Assembly (NCBI GenBank): GCA_029933275.1 | Contig: JAOZOM010000023.1 | Location: 1 to 14,430 of the forward strand | Reading direction: 5' to 3' | DNA length: 14,430 bases | Origin: Anaerolineales bacterium | GTDB lineage: Bacteria; Chloroflexota; Anaerolineae; Anaerolineales; Villigracilaceae | In this document: positions 7,386 through 14,430 of the stretch, in pieces | Layout: every line of letters starts with the position of its first letter | Numbering within the stretch: the stretch's first letter is position 1 | Notes under the pieces: generated by a model | Databases searched by the model: none | What the model was told of the DNA's origin: nothing | What the model saw: only the letters and a program-made list of their open reading frames with translations | Made by a program: the position numbers and the translations under genes

Positions 7386-9272
7386 CTATTCTTCTGTAAC
7401 TTCACCTTCAACAACATCATCATCCGGTTCTTCGGAGGGAGTCTCTTCCGTCCCTTCTGGGGCAGAAGCCGGCTCTTCATAAACACTCGCTCCGATTTTT
7501 TGGACAACTTCAGTCAAGGTTGCGGTTGCTGTTTTGATAGCTTCCACATCATCGCTGTTTTGGACTTTGCGGACTGCGGCGACAGCCTCTTCGACCTCTT
7601 TTTTGACTTCTTCGGGCAATTTTTCGCCCAAATCTTTGATCGCTTTCTCCGCACCATACGCCGTGTTATCCGCCTGATTCTGCGCTTCAATCAATTCTTT
7701 GCGTTTAGCATCTTCTTCCGCATGTTCTTCGGCATCTTTTCGCATTTTCTCAACTTCATCATCGGATAAACCGGAAGATGCCGTAATCGTAATATCCTGA
7801 CTGCGACCGGTTGCTTTATCAGATGCGGAAACTTTGATAATACCATTGGCATTGATATCGAATGTGACTTCGATTTGCGGAACGCCGCGTGGGGCAGGCG
7901 GGATACCGTCTAAAATAAATGTACCCAACGATTTATTGTCTGCCGCCATCGGACGCTCCCCTTGCAAAACATGAATCTCAACTTGCGACTGGCTGTCACT
8001 CGCCGTAGAAAAGACTTGACTCTTGCGGGTCGGGATAGTGGTGTTGCGTTCAATCAAGCGGGTTGCCACGCTGCCCAAAGTCTCAATCGAAAGCGAAAGC
8101 GGGGTCACATCAAGAAGCAAAATATCTTTAACTTCGCCTCCCAAAACACCGCCTTGAATAGCCGCACCGATCGCGACCACTTCATCGGGATTAACGCCCT
8201 TATGCGGGTCTTTCCCGAAAAAGGCTTTAACGCGATCTTGCACCGCGGGCATACGCGTCATCCCGCCGACCATGACCACTTCGCTGATTTCTCCAGCCGT
8301 TACACCAGCATCCGACAAGGCTTGTTTAACAGGAGCCATTGTTCGGTCAACTAAATCTGCGGTAAGTTGTTCGAGCTTCGAGCGCGTCATCGTCAGAACC
8401 AAATGTTTGGGACCAGAAGCATCCGCTGTAATATAAGGCAAGTTTATTTCGGTCTGCATCATCGTTGAAAGTTCAATTTTTAATTTTTCGGCGGCTTCTT
8501 TCAAGCGTTGCAACGCCTGCCTATCTTTTCTCAGATCAATCCCATTGTCTTTTTTGAACTCATCCGCGAGATAATCCATAATGCGCTGGTCAAAATCATC
8601 TCCGCCGAGGAAAGTGTCGCCACTCGTTGAGCGGACTTGAAAAACACCATCGCCAACTTCTAGCACAGAGACATCGAAAGTCCCACCACCTAAATCGTAA
8701 ACAATGATAATTTCATTGCTCTTTTTATCTAAACCATACGCTAAAGAAGAAGCGGTCGGCTCGTTGATGATGCGTAGCACTTCAAGACCAGCGATTTTGC
8801 CTGCATCTTTGGTCGCGTTTCGTTGAGCATCGTTAAAATACGCAGGGACGGTAATCACAGCTTGCGTAACCGTCTCCCCGAGATAGGATTCCGCATCCGC
8901 TTTGATTTTTGCAAGAATCATCGCCGATACTTCGGGGGCAGAATACTGCTTACCATCGAGAGCCACGCGCACATCACCGTTTGGCGCACCAGAAACAACA
9001 TAAGGCACACGAGATTTCGTCCCCTGCACCTCAATATCTTCAAACTTACGTCCCATAAAACGCTTAATCGAAAAAATTGTGTTTTCGGGGTTAATAATGG
9101 ATTGGTTACGCGCTACACGTCCCACCAAACGCTCATGATTTTTGTTCACCGCCACCACCGAAGGGACAAGTCGCTCACCCTCCGCGGAGGGAATCACAGT
9201 CGGCTCGCCGCCGGACATGACCGCGGCAACGGAATTGGTCGTTCCTAAATCAATACCAATGATTTTGCTCAT
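7386..9272 (-). CDS. dnaK: Molecular chaperone DnaK (Hsp70)
   Basis: The ATP-driven cytosolic Hsp70 chaperone. It is 628 residues from the ATG at 9272, which gives the canonical start MSKIIGIDLGTTNS and has AGGAG about 6 bases upstream. An in-frame extension to 9332 is possible but runs through the upstream repeat and is not credible. The ATPase domain shows IGIDLGTTNS (5-14), DLGGGTFDVS (193-202) and VVMVGGMTRMP further on. The interdomain linker region is LLLDVTPLSLSIETLG, followed by the substrate-binding domain and an acidic tail (EEPDDDVVEGEVTEE). The segment after RFMGRKFED includes the roughly 23-residue stretch (about 77-105) that Firmicutes DnaK proteins lack, so this is the 'Gram-negative' indel form. 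It works with the neighbouring GrpE and DnaJ, and its expression is expected to follow the CIRCE operator before hrcA. Confidence 0.99.
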   Translation of the reverse strand: MSKIIGIDLGTTNSVAAVMSGGEPTVIPSAEGERLVPSVVAVNKNHERLVGRVARNQSIINPENTIFSIKRFMGRKFEDIEVQGTKSRVPYVVSGAPNGDVRVALDGKQYSAPEVSAMILAKIKADAESYLGETVTQAVITVPAYFNDAQRNATKDAGKIAGLEVLRIINEPTASSLAYGLDKKSNEIIIVYDLGGGTFDVSVLEVGDGVFQVRSTSGDTFLGGDDFDQRIMDYLADEFKKDNGIDLRKDRQALQRLKEAAEKLKIELSTMMQTEINLPYITADASGPKHLVLTMTRSKLEQLTADLVDRTMAPVKQALSDAGVTAGEISEVVMVGGMTRMPAVQDRVKAFFGKDPHKGVNPDEVVAIGAAIQGGVLGGEVKDILLLDVTPLSLSIETLGSVATRLIERNTTIPTRKSQVFSTASDSQSQVEIHVLQGERPMAADNKSLGTFILDGIPPAPRGVPQIEVTFDINANGIIKVSASDKATGRSQDITITASSGLSDDEVEKMRKDAEEHAEEDAKRKELIEAQNQADNTAYGAEKAIKDLGEKLPEEVKKEVEEAVAAVRKVQNSDDVEAIKTATATLTEVVQKIGASVYEEPASAPEGTEETPSEEPDDDVVEGEVTEE

Positions 9273-9309
9273 AATTTCTCCTCTGCTAAATAATTTCGTT
9301 TTTGTTTTC

Positions 9310-9381
9310 ACCACAAAGAACACAGAGACCACAGAGCTTTTCTTTTTTAAAAACCTCCGTGCGCTTTGTGTACCCTGTGTT
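9310..9381 (-). repeat. Intergenic inverted repeat with 9-bp periodic arms (between grpE and dnaK)
   Basis: On the + strand the left arm is three tandem 9-mers (ACCACAAAG, AACACAGAG, ACCACAGAG at 9310-9336) and the right arm is three more (CTCCGTGCG, CTTTGTGTA, CCCTGTGTT at 9355-9381). The right arm, reverse complemented, matches the left at about two thirds of positions, and some of the mismatches become G-U pairs in the mRNA. An AT-rich loop of 18 bases separates them. It resembles a family of intergenic repeats with CACAGAG/CTCTGTG arms that I recall from Chloroflexi and several other phyla. The dnaK ribosome-binding site lies downstream, clear of the hairpin. No T-run suggests terminator function; mRNA end protection or a mobile hairpin element are possible roles. 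Confidence 0.7.
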
Positions 9382-9390
9382 AAATATCTT

Positions 9391-9936
9391 CTATTCCGCT
9401 ACCCGCACCACCGCCGGACGAACAACGCGCTCGCCAAGCATATAGCCATGTTGCAAAACTTCAACTACCTGCCCGCTCTCATACTCATCACTGGGCATTT
9501 GGGCAATTGCCTCGTGGAAATTCGGGTCAAAATCTGCGCCTTCGGCTTCAATACGCGTAATTCCCTCGGCTTCCAAAACACCTTCCATTTTGCGATAAAT
9601 CAACTGAATTCCCTCCACCCAGGGGTCTTCGGGCGCATTTTGCAAAGCGCGCAACATATCATCCATAATCGGGAGAAAACGCTTGACAATATCGCCTTTC
9701 ATGGTTTGATATTTCAAAAGTTGATCGCGCTCTATACGTTTTTTATAATTGGCAAATTCAGCCAATGAACGGAGCAATTCATCTTCTTTCGATGCAACTT
9801 CAGCTTTGCTCGCTTCCAACTCCTCTTGCAAAGTCGCGTATTCTTCACCTGTCACCATTTCTTGCTCTACAACTTCGGCGACAACTTCTTCTACTTCTTC
9901 TTTTTCGGTTTTTTTACTCTTCTTGCTCTTTGCCAT
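9391..9936 (-). CDS. grpE: Nucleotide exchange factor GrpE
   Basis: GrpE releases ADP from DnaK and so resets the chaperone cycle. The protein has 181 residues, normal for the family. A Lys- and Glu-rich N-terminal tail (1-30) precedes a long helix/coiled coil (about 33-100, including ASKEDELLRSLAEFANYKKR) that dimerises. The C-terminal beta domain carries the diagnostic FDPNFHEAI and GQVVEVLQHGYMLGERVVRPA blocks. The ATG at 9936 is 4 bases after the hrcA stop, with a CTGGAGAG ribosome-binding site lying across the end of hrcA, so the two genes are very likely translationally coupled. It is the second gene of the heat-shock operon, followed by a 118-base gap to dnaK that holds the periodic inverted repeat. 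Confidence 0.97.
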   Translation of the reverse strand: MAKSKKSKKTEKEEVEEVVAEVVEQEMVTGEEYATLQEELEASKAEVASKEDELLRSLAEFANYKKRIERDQLLKYQTMKGDIVKRFLPIMDDMLRALQNAPEDPWVEGIQLIYRKMEGVLEAEGITRIEAEGADFDPNFHEAIAQMPSDEYESGQVVEVLQHGYMLGERVVRPAVVRVAE

Positions 9937-9940
9937 ACTT

Positions 9941-10969
9941 CTACTCTCCAGAAAGGTTTTCTGTCATTAGATTACTTAACAAATCCGCCATATAGCGGAC
10001 TGTGGGGATGGTACGCGCATAAGGCATTCTCATGGGACCAAGCACGCCGAGCGTGCCCGTGGCTTGCCCGGGAATCCCGTACTTTGCGAGCACCATTGAG
10101 CATTGTCTCAATTCATCCCAGCCATCTTTTCCGCCAATTAGCACCTGCACCCCCCCAACACGGTTATCTACCACCGTGCTAGAGAGTAAATCCTGTAAAC
10201 GGGAGCGTTCGTCAAAGAAACGCAATGTGCGCCGCCCTTCGTCCGAATCGGCGAAGGAGGGTTCAGCGAGAAGATTGACCATCCCGTCCATATAGATTTC
10301 ACCCGATGCGCCTTCGCTGCGTTGCAACATCTCCTGCTGAATGAGCAAAAAGATGTCTTGTTCCAGCAAATCGGCACGAGGTGGGGAGGCTAAAATGATT
10401 TCTGCTGATAAAGTGCGTAATTTTTGGTTGAGTCGCTCTGCTACTTGGCTCAATCTCGCCTGCGGGATAACTTCTGCTAAAGTTAGGATTTGTTGCGATA
10501 CATCACCGCCCACAAAAACCAAAACCATCAAAATCTGCCGTCCCTGCGTGGAGATGAGTTCAAGATGCTTAAAAAGCACTTGCTCATTTCGCGGTGCGGC
10601 GACTAGAGAAACCGCCTGAGTCTGATGTGCCAAAACGGATGCGGCTAGGGTCATCCATTCTTCGGCGTTGGAATGGGTTTGGGCAAATTGATGAGAAATT
10701 GTTCGTTGCACCGCGCTTGGCAGATTCGCGTCTCTCATCACTTCGCTGACAAAATAACGGTAGCCAGCTTCGGTCGGGACACGTCCCGTCGTGGTGCGAA
10801 AATATCCCATTTCTGTAAGGGCGCGCATTTCGTTCCGCACCGTAGCAGAGCTGACATCCAATTTATAATTTTTAACCAATGACTTCGAGCCAACCGCTTG
10901 TCCGCTATCAATATATTCGCGCACAACCAGCATCAGGATTGTTTTTTGGCGTTTAGTCAGTTTTTTCAT
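9941..10969 (-). CDS. hrcA: Heat-inducible transcription repressor HrcA
   Basis: HrcA is the DNA-binding repressor that holds class I heat-shock genes off by binding CIRCE, and is kept active by GroE in the systems studied. The 342-residue length is typical. The winged helix-turn-helix (about 1-75) includes SSATVRNEMRALTEMGY (40-56) followed by TTTGRVPTEAGYRYFV, both characteristic of the family. The C-terminal two-thirds is the GAF-like and dimerisation region, ending in GPMRMPYARTIPTVRYMADLLSN. The start MKKLTKRQKTILM fits the family N-terminus, although I see no strong Shine-Dalgarno sequence before the ATG. A CIRCE-like operator lies 14 to 41 bases upstream of the start, so the gene is expected to repress itself together with grpE, dnaK and dnaJ. 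Confidence 0.98.
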   Translation of the reverse strand: MKKLTKRQKTILMLVVREYIDSGQAVGSKSLVKNYKLDVSSATVRNEMRALTEMGYFRTTTGRVPTEAGYRYFVSEVMRDANLPSAVQRTISHQFAQTHSNAEEWMTLAASVLAHQTQAVSLVAAPRNEQVLFKHLELISTQGRQILMVLVFVGGDVSQQILTLAEVIPQARLSQVAERLNQKLRTLSAEIILASPPRADLLEQDIFLLIQQEMLQRSEGASGEIYMDGMVNLLAEPSFADSDEGRRTLRFFDERSRLQDLLSSTVVDNRVGGVQVLIGGKDGWDELRQCSMVLAKYGIPGQATGTLGVLGPMRMPYARTIPTVRYMADLLSNLMTENLSGE

Positions 10970-10983
10970 GGTTTAGATATTTT

Positions 10984-11010
10984 TTAGCACCCTACGAAAG
11001 AAGGTGCTAA
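10984..11010 (-). promoter_or_regulatory. CIRCE operator (HrcA binding site), slightly variant
   Basis: The + strand reads TTAGCACCC, nine bases, then AGGTGCTAA. The CIRCE consensus is TTAGCACTC-N9-GAGTGCTAA. The arms keep the spacing and the outer TTAGCAC/GTGCTAA exactly. The inner bases differ: T to C at position 8 with a compensating A to G in the other arm, plus a final unpaired C/A. The site starts about 15 bases past the -10 box, within the predicted 5' leader of hrcA, the classic position for HrcA repression. No second full copy is visible before dnaK, so this site should control the whole downstream run. Confidence 0.93.
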
Positions 11011-11024
11011 GCCATCAGGAAACG

Positions 11025-11053
11025 ATGATACCATGCGCAAAAATGAGCGTCAA
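11025..11053 (-). promoter_or_regulatory. Predicted sigma-A promoter of the hrcA operon
   Basis: On the minus strand there is TTGACG (complement of 11048-11053), a 17-base spacer, and TATCAT (complement of 11025-11030). A TG one base before the -10 box makes it an extended -10. Transcription should start near 11018, placing the CIRCE site at about +8 to +35. It lies just past the kinase gene terminator and is the only strong promoter I see for the heat-shock genes. Confidence 0.85.
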
Positions 11054-11072
11054 ATAAGAGCTTTGTTAACAG

Positions 11073-11100
11073 AAAAAGCCGCCCATTTCGGCGGCTTTTT
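11073..11100 (-). terminator. Rho-independent terminator after the kinase gene
   Basis: A perfect 11-bp stem, AAAAAGCCGCC (11073-11083) and GGCGGCTTTTT (11090-11100), with a 6-base loop. It begins 18 bases past the stop of the Ser/Thr kinase gene and, in that direction, ends in a run of U. The A/T tracts at both ends would let it work in either direction. It separates the kinase transcript from the hrcA promoter. Confidence 0.9.
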
Positions 11101-11117
11101 GTTTTATAAAGGGAAAT

Positions 11118-13301
11118 TTAGGGAATCGGTCTCCAAGCGGGATCGTAATCGTTGCCTGGATCGGTGGTTAAGCGTACACGGGATGTGCCGATAGATTTCA
11201 TGATGTAAATATCACGATTGCTTTCATCCACGCTTTCAAATGCCAGCCAAAAACCATCTGCTGAGTAATCTGCATTTTCTATCGGCAAAGGTTCTGCATT
11301 TACCTGAATACCGGTACTTCCACGATTTTCGTAGAGAATACTCATCAACCAAATTTGCGAAGGGTTACTTTTTGCCTGTTGGTCGTAGAGAATAATTTTA
11401 TTATCCGGTGACCAAGCGGGATTCAAATTTAAGAAATCGGCACCACTTCTTGTTAATTGTTCTTGCGCTTCGCCTGTATTTGTCATTATCCAGAGGTTAT
11501 AACCGCTATATTTTCTCATCGCATAGACAATTTGATTGCCAAAAGAAGACCAAGCGGGTTGGCGAGTATATTCACCATTACTTTTATTCGTTTCTGTTAG
11601 CCTCTGCGCGGAGTTATCGTCCAAATCAAGCAGATAGATTTGCATATATCCATCACGCATGGAAGTGAACGCGATATACGCGCCGTCCGGAGACCACGCC
11701 GGTTCAAAATCACCGCCGGGAACAGAGGGCAGGAGGGTCAGATTCGTGCCATCTGCGTTCATCATATAAAGGCTGGAACCAGTAAGAATATCTTGATCTG
11801 CCTCACAAGGCGAAACAAAGACGATTCTTTCGCCGTCTGGCGACCAATCTGGTTGGCAAGCACCTTCGGATAAATTGGTGAGGGGGTATTCATTACTGCC
11901 ATCACTATTGATTAGGTAAATCTGCGATGCACCGGTGCGGTCTGAAACAAAAGCAAGTTGTCCTGTCCCGCCGCCGATGGGGGTTGGCGCAAGAGTGGGC
12001 GTATCGGTCGGAATCGGGGTCTCGGTCGGTTCAAGTGTCTCTGTGGCGGTTGGCTCTAAAGTGAAGGTTGCCATTGCCGTTTCTGTCGCTATTTCCGTTT
12101 CAACGATCTCAAGTGGAGCAACAACTTCGGTAGCGGTCACTACCACAGGAGGAGGTGTTACCGATGCCGATTGCGGTGTGACTGGAATTAGCCCAAAACC
12201 GGCAAACGCAGCTAAAATTTCGGGGAGGTAATAAACAAGCGCAACAAGTCCACTAACAATAAATATCATCCATAACAAGAAACGGATAAATTTCGAGCGT
12301 TTTTTGCGCCGTTTTTGACGTGGCGTTTCTGATGTAGAAGGAGTAGAAATAGGCTGGGAGCTAAGCGGCACACCAGCCGAAGGCGGCGCATTTTTAGATT
12401 CATTCTTGGTCTTATTTTTAGGGGATTCTGCTTCTACAGGTACAGAAGGCGATGGTGGAACAGTGAAATCATCTTCAACAAGCCGTTGTGTTTTGGAACT
12501 GGCAGAAAGTAAGGCTTTTCTAAATTCTTCCGCTGTCTGGAAACGGTCATCCGCGTCCACTTTCATCGCTTTTTCAATTGCGTTGGCTAGTTTACGAGGG
12601 ACTTTTGAAGCTCGCCTTCGAACAGGCGTTAGCTCAGCATTTTCCATCGCACGCGCCAAACCATCTTCGGGGATGACTCCTGTCAGAGCCGCATAGAGGG
12701 TTGCGCCCAAGGAGTAAATATCCGTACGTGGGTCAGTTCGTGCCGTTCCGTATTGTTCGGGCGGGGAATAGCCGGGGGTCATAGCGCGTGCGCCAGTCGT
12801 AGTCACTTCGCTCCCCTGAACAACTTTCGCTAAACCAAAATCAACGAGAAAAACCTCGCCATCGGGCGTAATTTTCACGTTACCGGGTTTCACATCGCGA
12901 TGCAAAATAACGGGCTTACGGGAATGGAGATAGCTTAAGGCTTTGCACATCGCCGCGCCAATCAAGATGACCTCTTCATTGGGCAAGAAGCTGGTGCGCT
13001 CCATCCGCTGACGAAGATCTTCGCCCTCGATATAGTCCATGACGAGGTATTGCCCTTGATCGCCGATTACAAAGTGGTCGGTAACGCGCGGCAAGTTTGC
13101 TTGGCGCAAATTAGCTAATATAACGGCTTCAAGCCTAAATTGGCGCGCGTACTCGTCTGTGGTAAAGAGATTTTCCTTAACGGCAACATCCACGCCAAGA
13201 TTTTCATCCACTGCGCGGTAGACCGATCCCATCCCCCCCTGCCCTAAAATTTCAATAATTCGATAACGGTTATGAAGAAGTACGCCGCGTTCAAGCGTCA
13301 T
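11118..13301 (-). CDS. PknB-like transmembrane Ser/Thr kinase with external TolB-like propeller
   Basis: A 727-residue receptor-type Hanks kinase. The cytoplasmic kinase domain (about 13-265) has the glycine loop GQGGMGSVYRA (20-30), catalytic Lys42 in VAVKE, Glu58, HRDVKPGN (134-141), DFG (154-156) and the activation-segment end TPGYSPPEQY (175-184), so it should be active. A Ser/Pro-rich juxtamembrane stretch (280-330) and a basic cluster lead to one membrane segment (about 338-360). Outside are a Thr/Glu/Pro-rich stalk (373-442) and about six PD40/TolB-type propeller blades (446-725; repeated PAWSPDG motifs). The propeller probably senses a ligand or surface component. A TTG at 13307 could extend the protein by two residues; I prefer the ATG at 13301, which has GGAG 10 bases upstream. 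It is bounded by its own promoter and terminator, so it is a single-gene unit. The substrate is unknown. Confidence 0.93.
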   Translation of the reverse strand: MTLERGVLLHNRYRIIEILGQGGMGSVYRAVDENLGVDVAVKENLFTTDEYARQFRLEAVILANLRQANLPRVTDHFVIGDQGQYLVMDYIEGEDLRQRMERTSFLPNEEVILIGAAMCKALSYLHSRKPVILHRDVKPGNVKITPDGEVFLVDFGLAKVVQGSEVTTTGARAMTPGYSPPEQYGTARTDPRTDIYSLGATLYAALTGVIPEDGLARAMENAELTPVRRRASKVPRKLANAIEKAMKVDADDRFQTAEEFRKALLSASSKTQRLVEDDFTVPPSPSVPVEAESPKNKTKNESKNAPPSAGVPLSSQPISTPSTSETPRQKRRKKRSKFIRFLLWMIFIVSGLVALVYYLPEILAAFAGFGLIPVTPQSASVTPPPVVVTATEVVAPLEIVETEIATETAMATFTLEPTATETLEPTETPIPTDTPTLAPTPIGGGTGQLAFVSDRTGASQIYLINSDGSNEYPLTNLSEGACQPDWSPDGERIVFVSPCEADQDILTGSSLYMMNADGTNLTLLPSVPGGDFEPAWSPDGAYIAFTSMRDGYMQIYLLDLDDNSAQRLTETNKSNGEYTRQPAWSSFGNQIVYAMRKYSGYNLWIMTNTGEAQEQLTRSGADFLNLNPAWSPDNKIILYDQQAKSNPSQIWLMSILYENRGSTGIQVNAEPLPIENADYSADGFWLAFESVDESNRDIYIMKSIGTSRVRLTTDPGNDYDPAWRPIP

Positions 13302-13335
13302 AAGCAAAAAGCTCCGTAATAATTAACATCCTGCG

Positions 13336-13344
13336 ATTATAACA
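13336..13344 (-). promoter_or_regulatory. Extended -10 promoter of the Ser/Thr kinase gene
   Basis: The minus strand reads TGTTATAAT (complement of 13336-13344): a perfect TATAAT with a TG one base upstream. I see no good -35 box at 16-18 bases, consistent with an extended -10 promoter. It lies in the short gap between the PAP2 gene stop and the kinase start, about 35 bases before the ATG. Confidence 0.65.
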
Positions 13345-13354
13345 GAAGGCGGCT

Positions 13355-14341
13355 CTATCTCTCGGTCGAATTTATCAATTTAGCCTTAAGAAATATGAAA
13401 GGCGCACCACCTGAAACCCAAAATCCGACCAAGCTATAACGCAAATAACGAAAAAGATAGGCAATGAAATTTTCGCCAGAAGGAAAGATAATTTTCAAGC
13501 CCAAATAAAAAATCGCCAACCCTACCACGCCAAGAATATAGCGCAAAAATCGTTGCGTAGCCGTGCCAGAAGCCGTGTAACCGCCTTTTTTCTCAATCCA
13601 TGCGAGACCAGAGAGGAGACCAAAAAGTGTTGCCGAGGAGGTGACTAATCCACTAATCGAGTAAGGATTAAGAGCCTCGCTGCTCGCGCGTGCAGCATTT
13701 TGCGTCCACGCTACGGGCATTATCCAGTCCCTAAAGATCCATGCCACGAATCCGCCAACGATAAGCATGGTCAATGATCCAAAAAACGCGGCTAAAACCT
13801 GCTTCGAAAAACTTTGTTTCTTCGCCCAAACCGAAACGGGATTCCACGCACGGTTCAGCCCGATGACCAGACCAAATCCGATTATTAAGCCAAAAATCGT
13901 ATCCAGCGGATAGTGGACAGCAAGATAAAGCCGCGAGAGGCTAATTCCCAAAATCAAAATAATAGAAAGCACCCAAACCGAAGTTTTTTTATAGTAGGTT
14001 CCCACCATCCCCCAAATGGACATTGCACTTTGAGCATGTCCCGAAGGGAAGCCAAAAGAGGATTCTGCGGCATAAGTTTGCACATCCGTATTTACCCAAT
14101 AAGGGCGCGGCGCATGGAAGGCAAATTTAAAAATTGTATTCACCCCGCTTGAGAGGAGCATCATCACGCCAACTCGCAAGCCTAGAGCAGCATCGAATGA
14201 CCAATAAACAATGGGGAAGGCAAGCACGTAAAAATCTTCCGTGCCAAGAAAACTAAACATCTTCATTGGGGTAAGAAGCCATTCTCCCAAATTTTGAAAA
14301 GCTAAAATAAGAGGGATCCCGCTATCAAGTAGTCCTTGCAT
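13355..14341 (-). CDS. PAP2-superfamily membrane phosphatase
   Basis: A 328-residue multi-span membrane protein of the type 2 phosphatidic acid phosphatase family. All three catalytic motifs are visible: KFAFHAPRP (K72 to R79-P80, the KxxxxxxRP form), PSGH (99-102) and SRLYLAVHYPLD (S136, R137, H143, D147). They sit at the outer ends of membrane helices, so the substrate is a phospholipid or isoprenyl (di)phosphate on the membrane surface. Undecaprenyl diphosphate or phosphatidate are the usual candidates and cannot be told apart here. The C-terminal third (about 180-315) adds further hydrophobic segments, making the protein longer than the minimal PAP2 core. The ATG has a very good AAGGAG ribosome-binding site 6 bases upstream. 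It is immediately upstream of the kinase gene, with that gene's promoter in between. Confidence 0.93.
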   Translation of the reverse strand: MQGLLDSGIPLILAFQNLGEWLLTPMKMFSFLGTEDFYVLAFPIVYWSFDAALGLRVGVMMLLSSGVNTIFKFAFHAPRPYWVNTDVQTYAAESSFGFPSGHAQSAMSIWGMVGTYYKKTSVWVLSIILILGISLSRLYLAVHYPLDTIFGLIIGFGLVIGLNRAWNPVSVWAKKQSFSKQVLAAFFGSLTMLIVGGFVAWIFRDWIMPVAWTQNAARASSEALNPYSISGLVTSSATLFGLLSGLAWIEKKGGYTASGTATQRFLRYILGVVGLAIFYLGLKIIFPSGENFIAYLFRYLRYSLVGFWVSGGAPFIFLKAKLINSTER

Positions 14342-14430
14342 TTTATTCTCCTTCGTTGAATGCTAAAAATGATGTGTTTTTTCTACAATCTAAATTCGCT
14401 CGTAAAACGTATTGCACAATGGTCTTATCT

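Noticed and set aside
7500..7769. Phe-rich + strand open frame opposite the dnaK 3' end
   Set aside because: It is antisense to Glu/Lys-rich codons of the DnaK C-terminus, with no independent support.
9273..9332. Upstream extension of dnaK by 20 residues
   Set aside because: It runs into the intergenic inverted repeat and lacks family similarity; the ATG at 9272 has a good AGGAG site and the canonical MSKIIGIDLG start.
9310..9381. CRISPR or direct-repeat array
   Set aside because: The units are only 9 bases, contiguous and arranged as inverted arms, without spacers.
11935..12231. Gly/Val/Ser-rich open frame on the + strand
   Set aside because: It is the antisense shadow of the Thr/Glu/Pro-rich stalk of the kinase; the repetitive look comes from that low-complexity coding sequence.
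14342..14430. Promoter or divergent gene upstream of the PAP2 gene
   Set aside because: Only the AAGGAG ribosome-binding site is convincing. A weak ATTGTGCAAT palindrome and poor -10/-35 matches do not support a call.

Overview
The window looks like a chromosomal segment from a Chloroflexota bacterium, probably of the Anaerolineae type. This is inferred from protein style only: a PknB-like kinase with a Thr/Glu/Pro-rich outer linker and a TolB-like propeller, HrcA with a CIRCE-type operator, and a DnaK carrying the nucleotide-binding-domain segment that Firmicutes DnaK lacks. No rRNA or other taxonomic marker is present. Every gene I can support is on the minus strand, so transcription runs from high to low coordinates.

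Layout in transcription order. (1) 14341-13355: a membrane PAP2-family phosphatase. (2) 13301-11118: a transmembrane Ser/Thr kinase with its own extended -10 promoter, closed by a strong hairpin terminator at 11073-11100. (3) 11053-10984: a well-formed sigma-A-type promoter followed by a slightly variant CIRCE operator. (4) hrcA, grpE, dnaK and dnaJ from 10969 to 6190: the complete class I heat-shock operon. An inverted repeat with 9-bp periodic arms lies between grpE and dnaK, and a purine/pyrimidine hairpin lies between dnaK and dnaJ. (5) 6153-948: four tightly packed genes coding for a DUF4956 membrane protein, a membrane-anchored CotH-like kinase with a beta-helix tail, a VTC/CYTH-type polyphosphate polymerase-like protein, and a membrane-anchored divergent metallophosphoesterase. 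(6) 932-1: prmA, the ribosomal protein L11 methyltransferase, cut off by the window edge.

The main point of interest is region 5. In Firmicutes the standard order is hrcA-grpE-dnaK-dnaJ-prmA. Here a four-gene cassette sits exactly between dnaJ and prmA, on the same strand, with gaps of 3, 3 and -23 (or -11) bases inside it, 36 bases on the dnaJ side and 15 bases on the prmA side. I see no terminator on either side. Sampled stretches of the cassette are more AT-rich than most sampled flanking gene sequence. If it is cotranscribed it would be under HrcA/CIRCE heat-shock control, which would couple a putative polyphosphate-making and phosphotransfer system at the membrane to the DnaK chaperone machine.

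The predicted parts are a cytosolic polymerase (VTC-like), a membrane component with a soluble C-terminal domain (DUF4956), an externally facing CotH-like kinase and an externally facing phosphoesterase. They could form a bacterial counterpart of the eukaryotic VTC polyphosphate synthesis and translocation complex with added surface phosphotransfer. That function is inference; the gene order, spacing and motifs are read directly.
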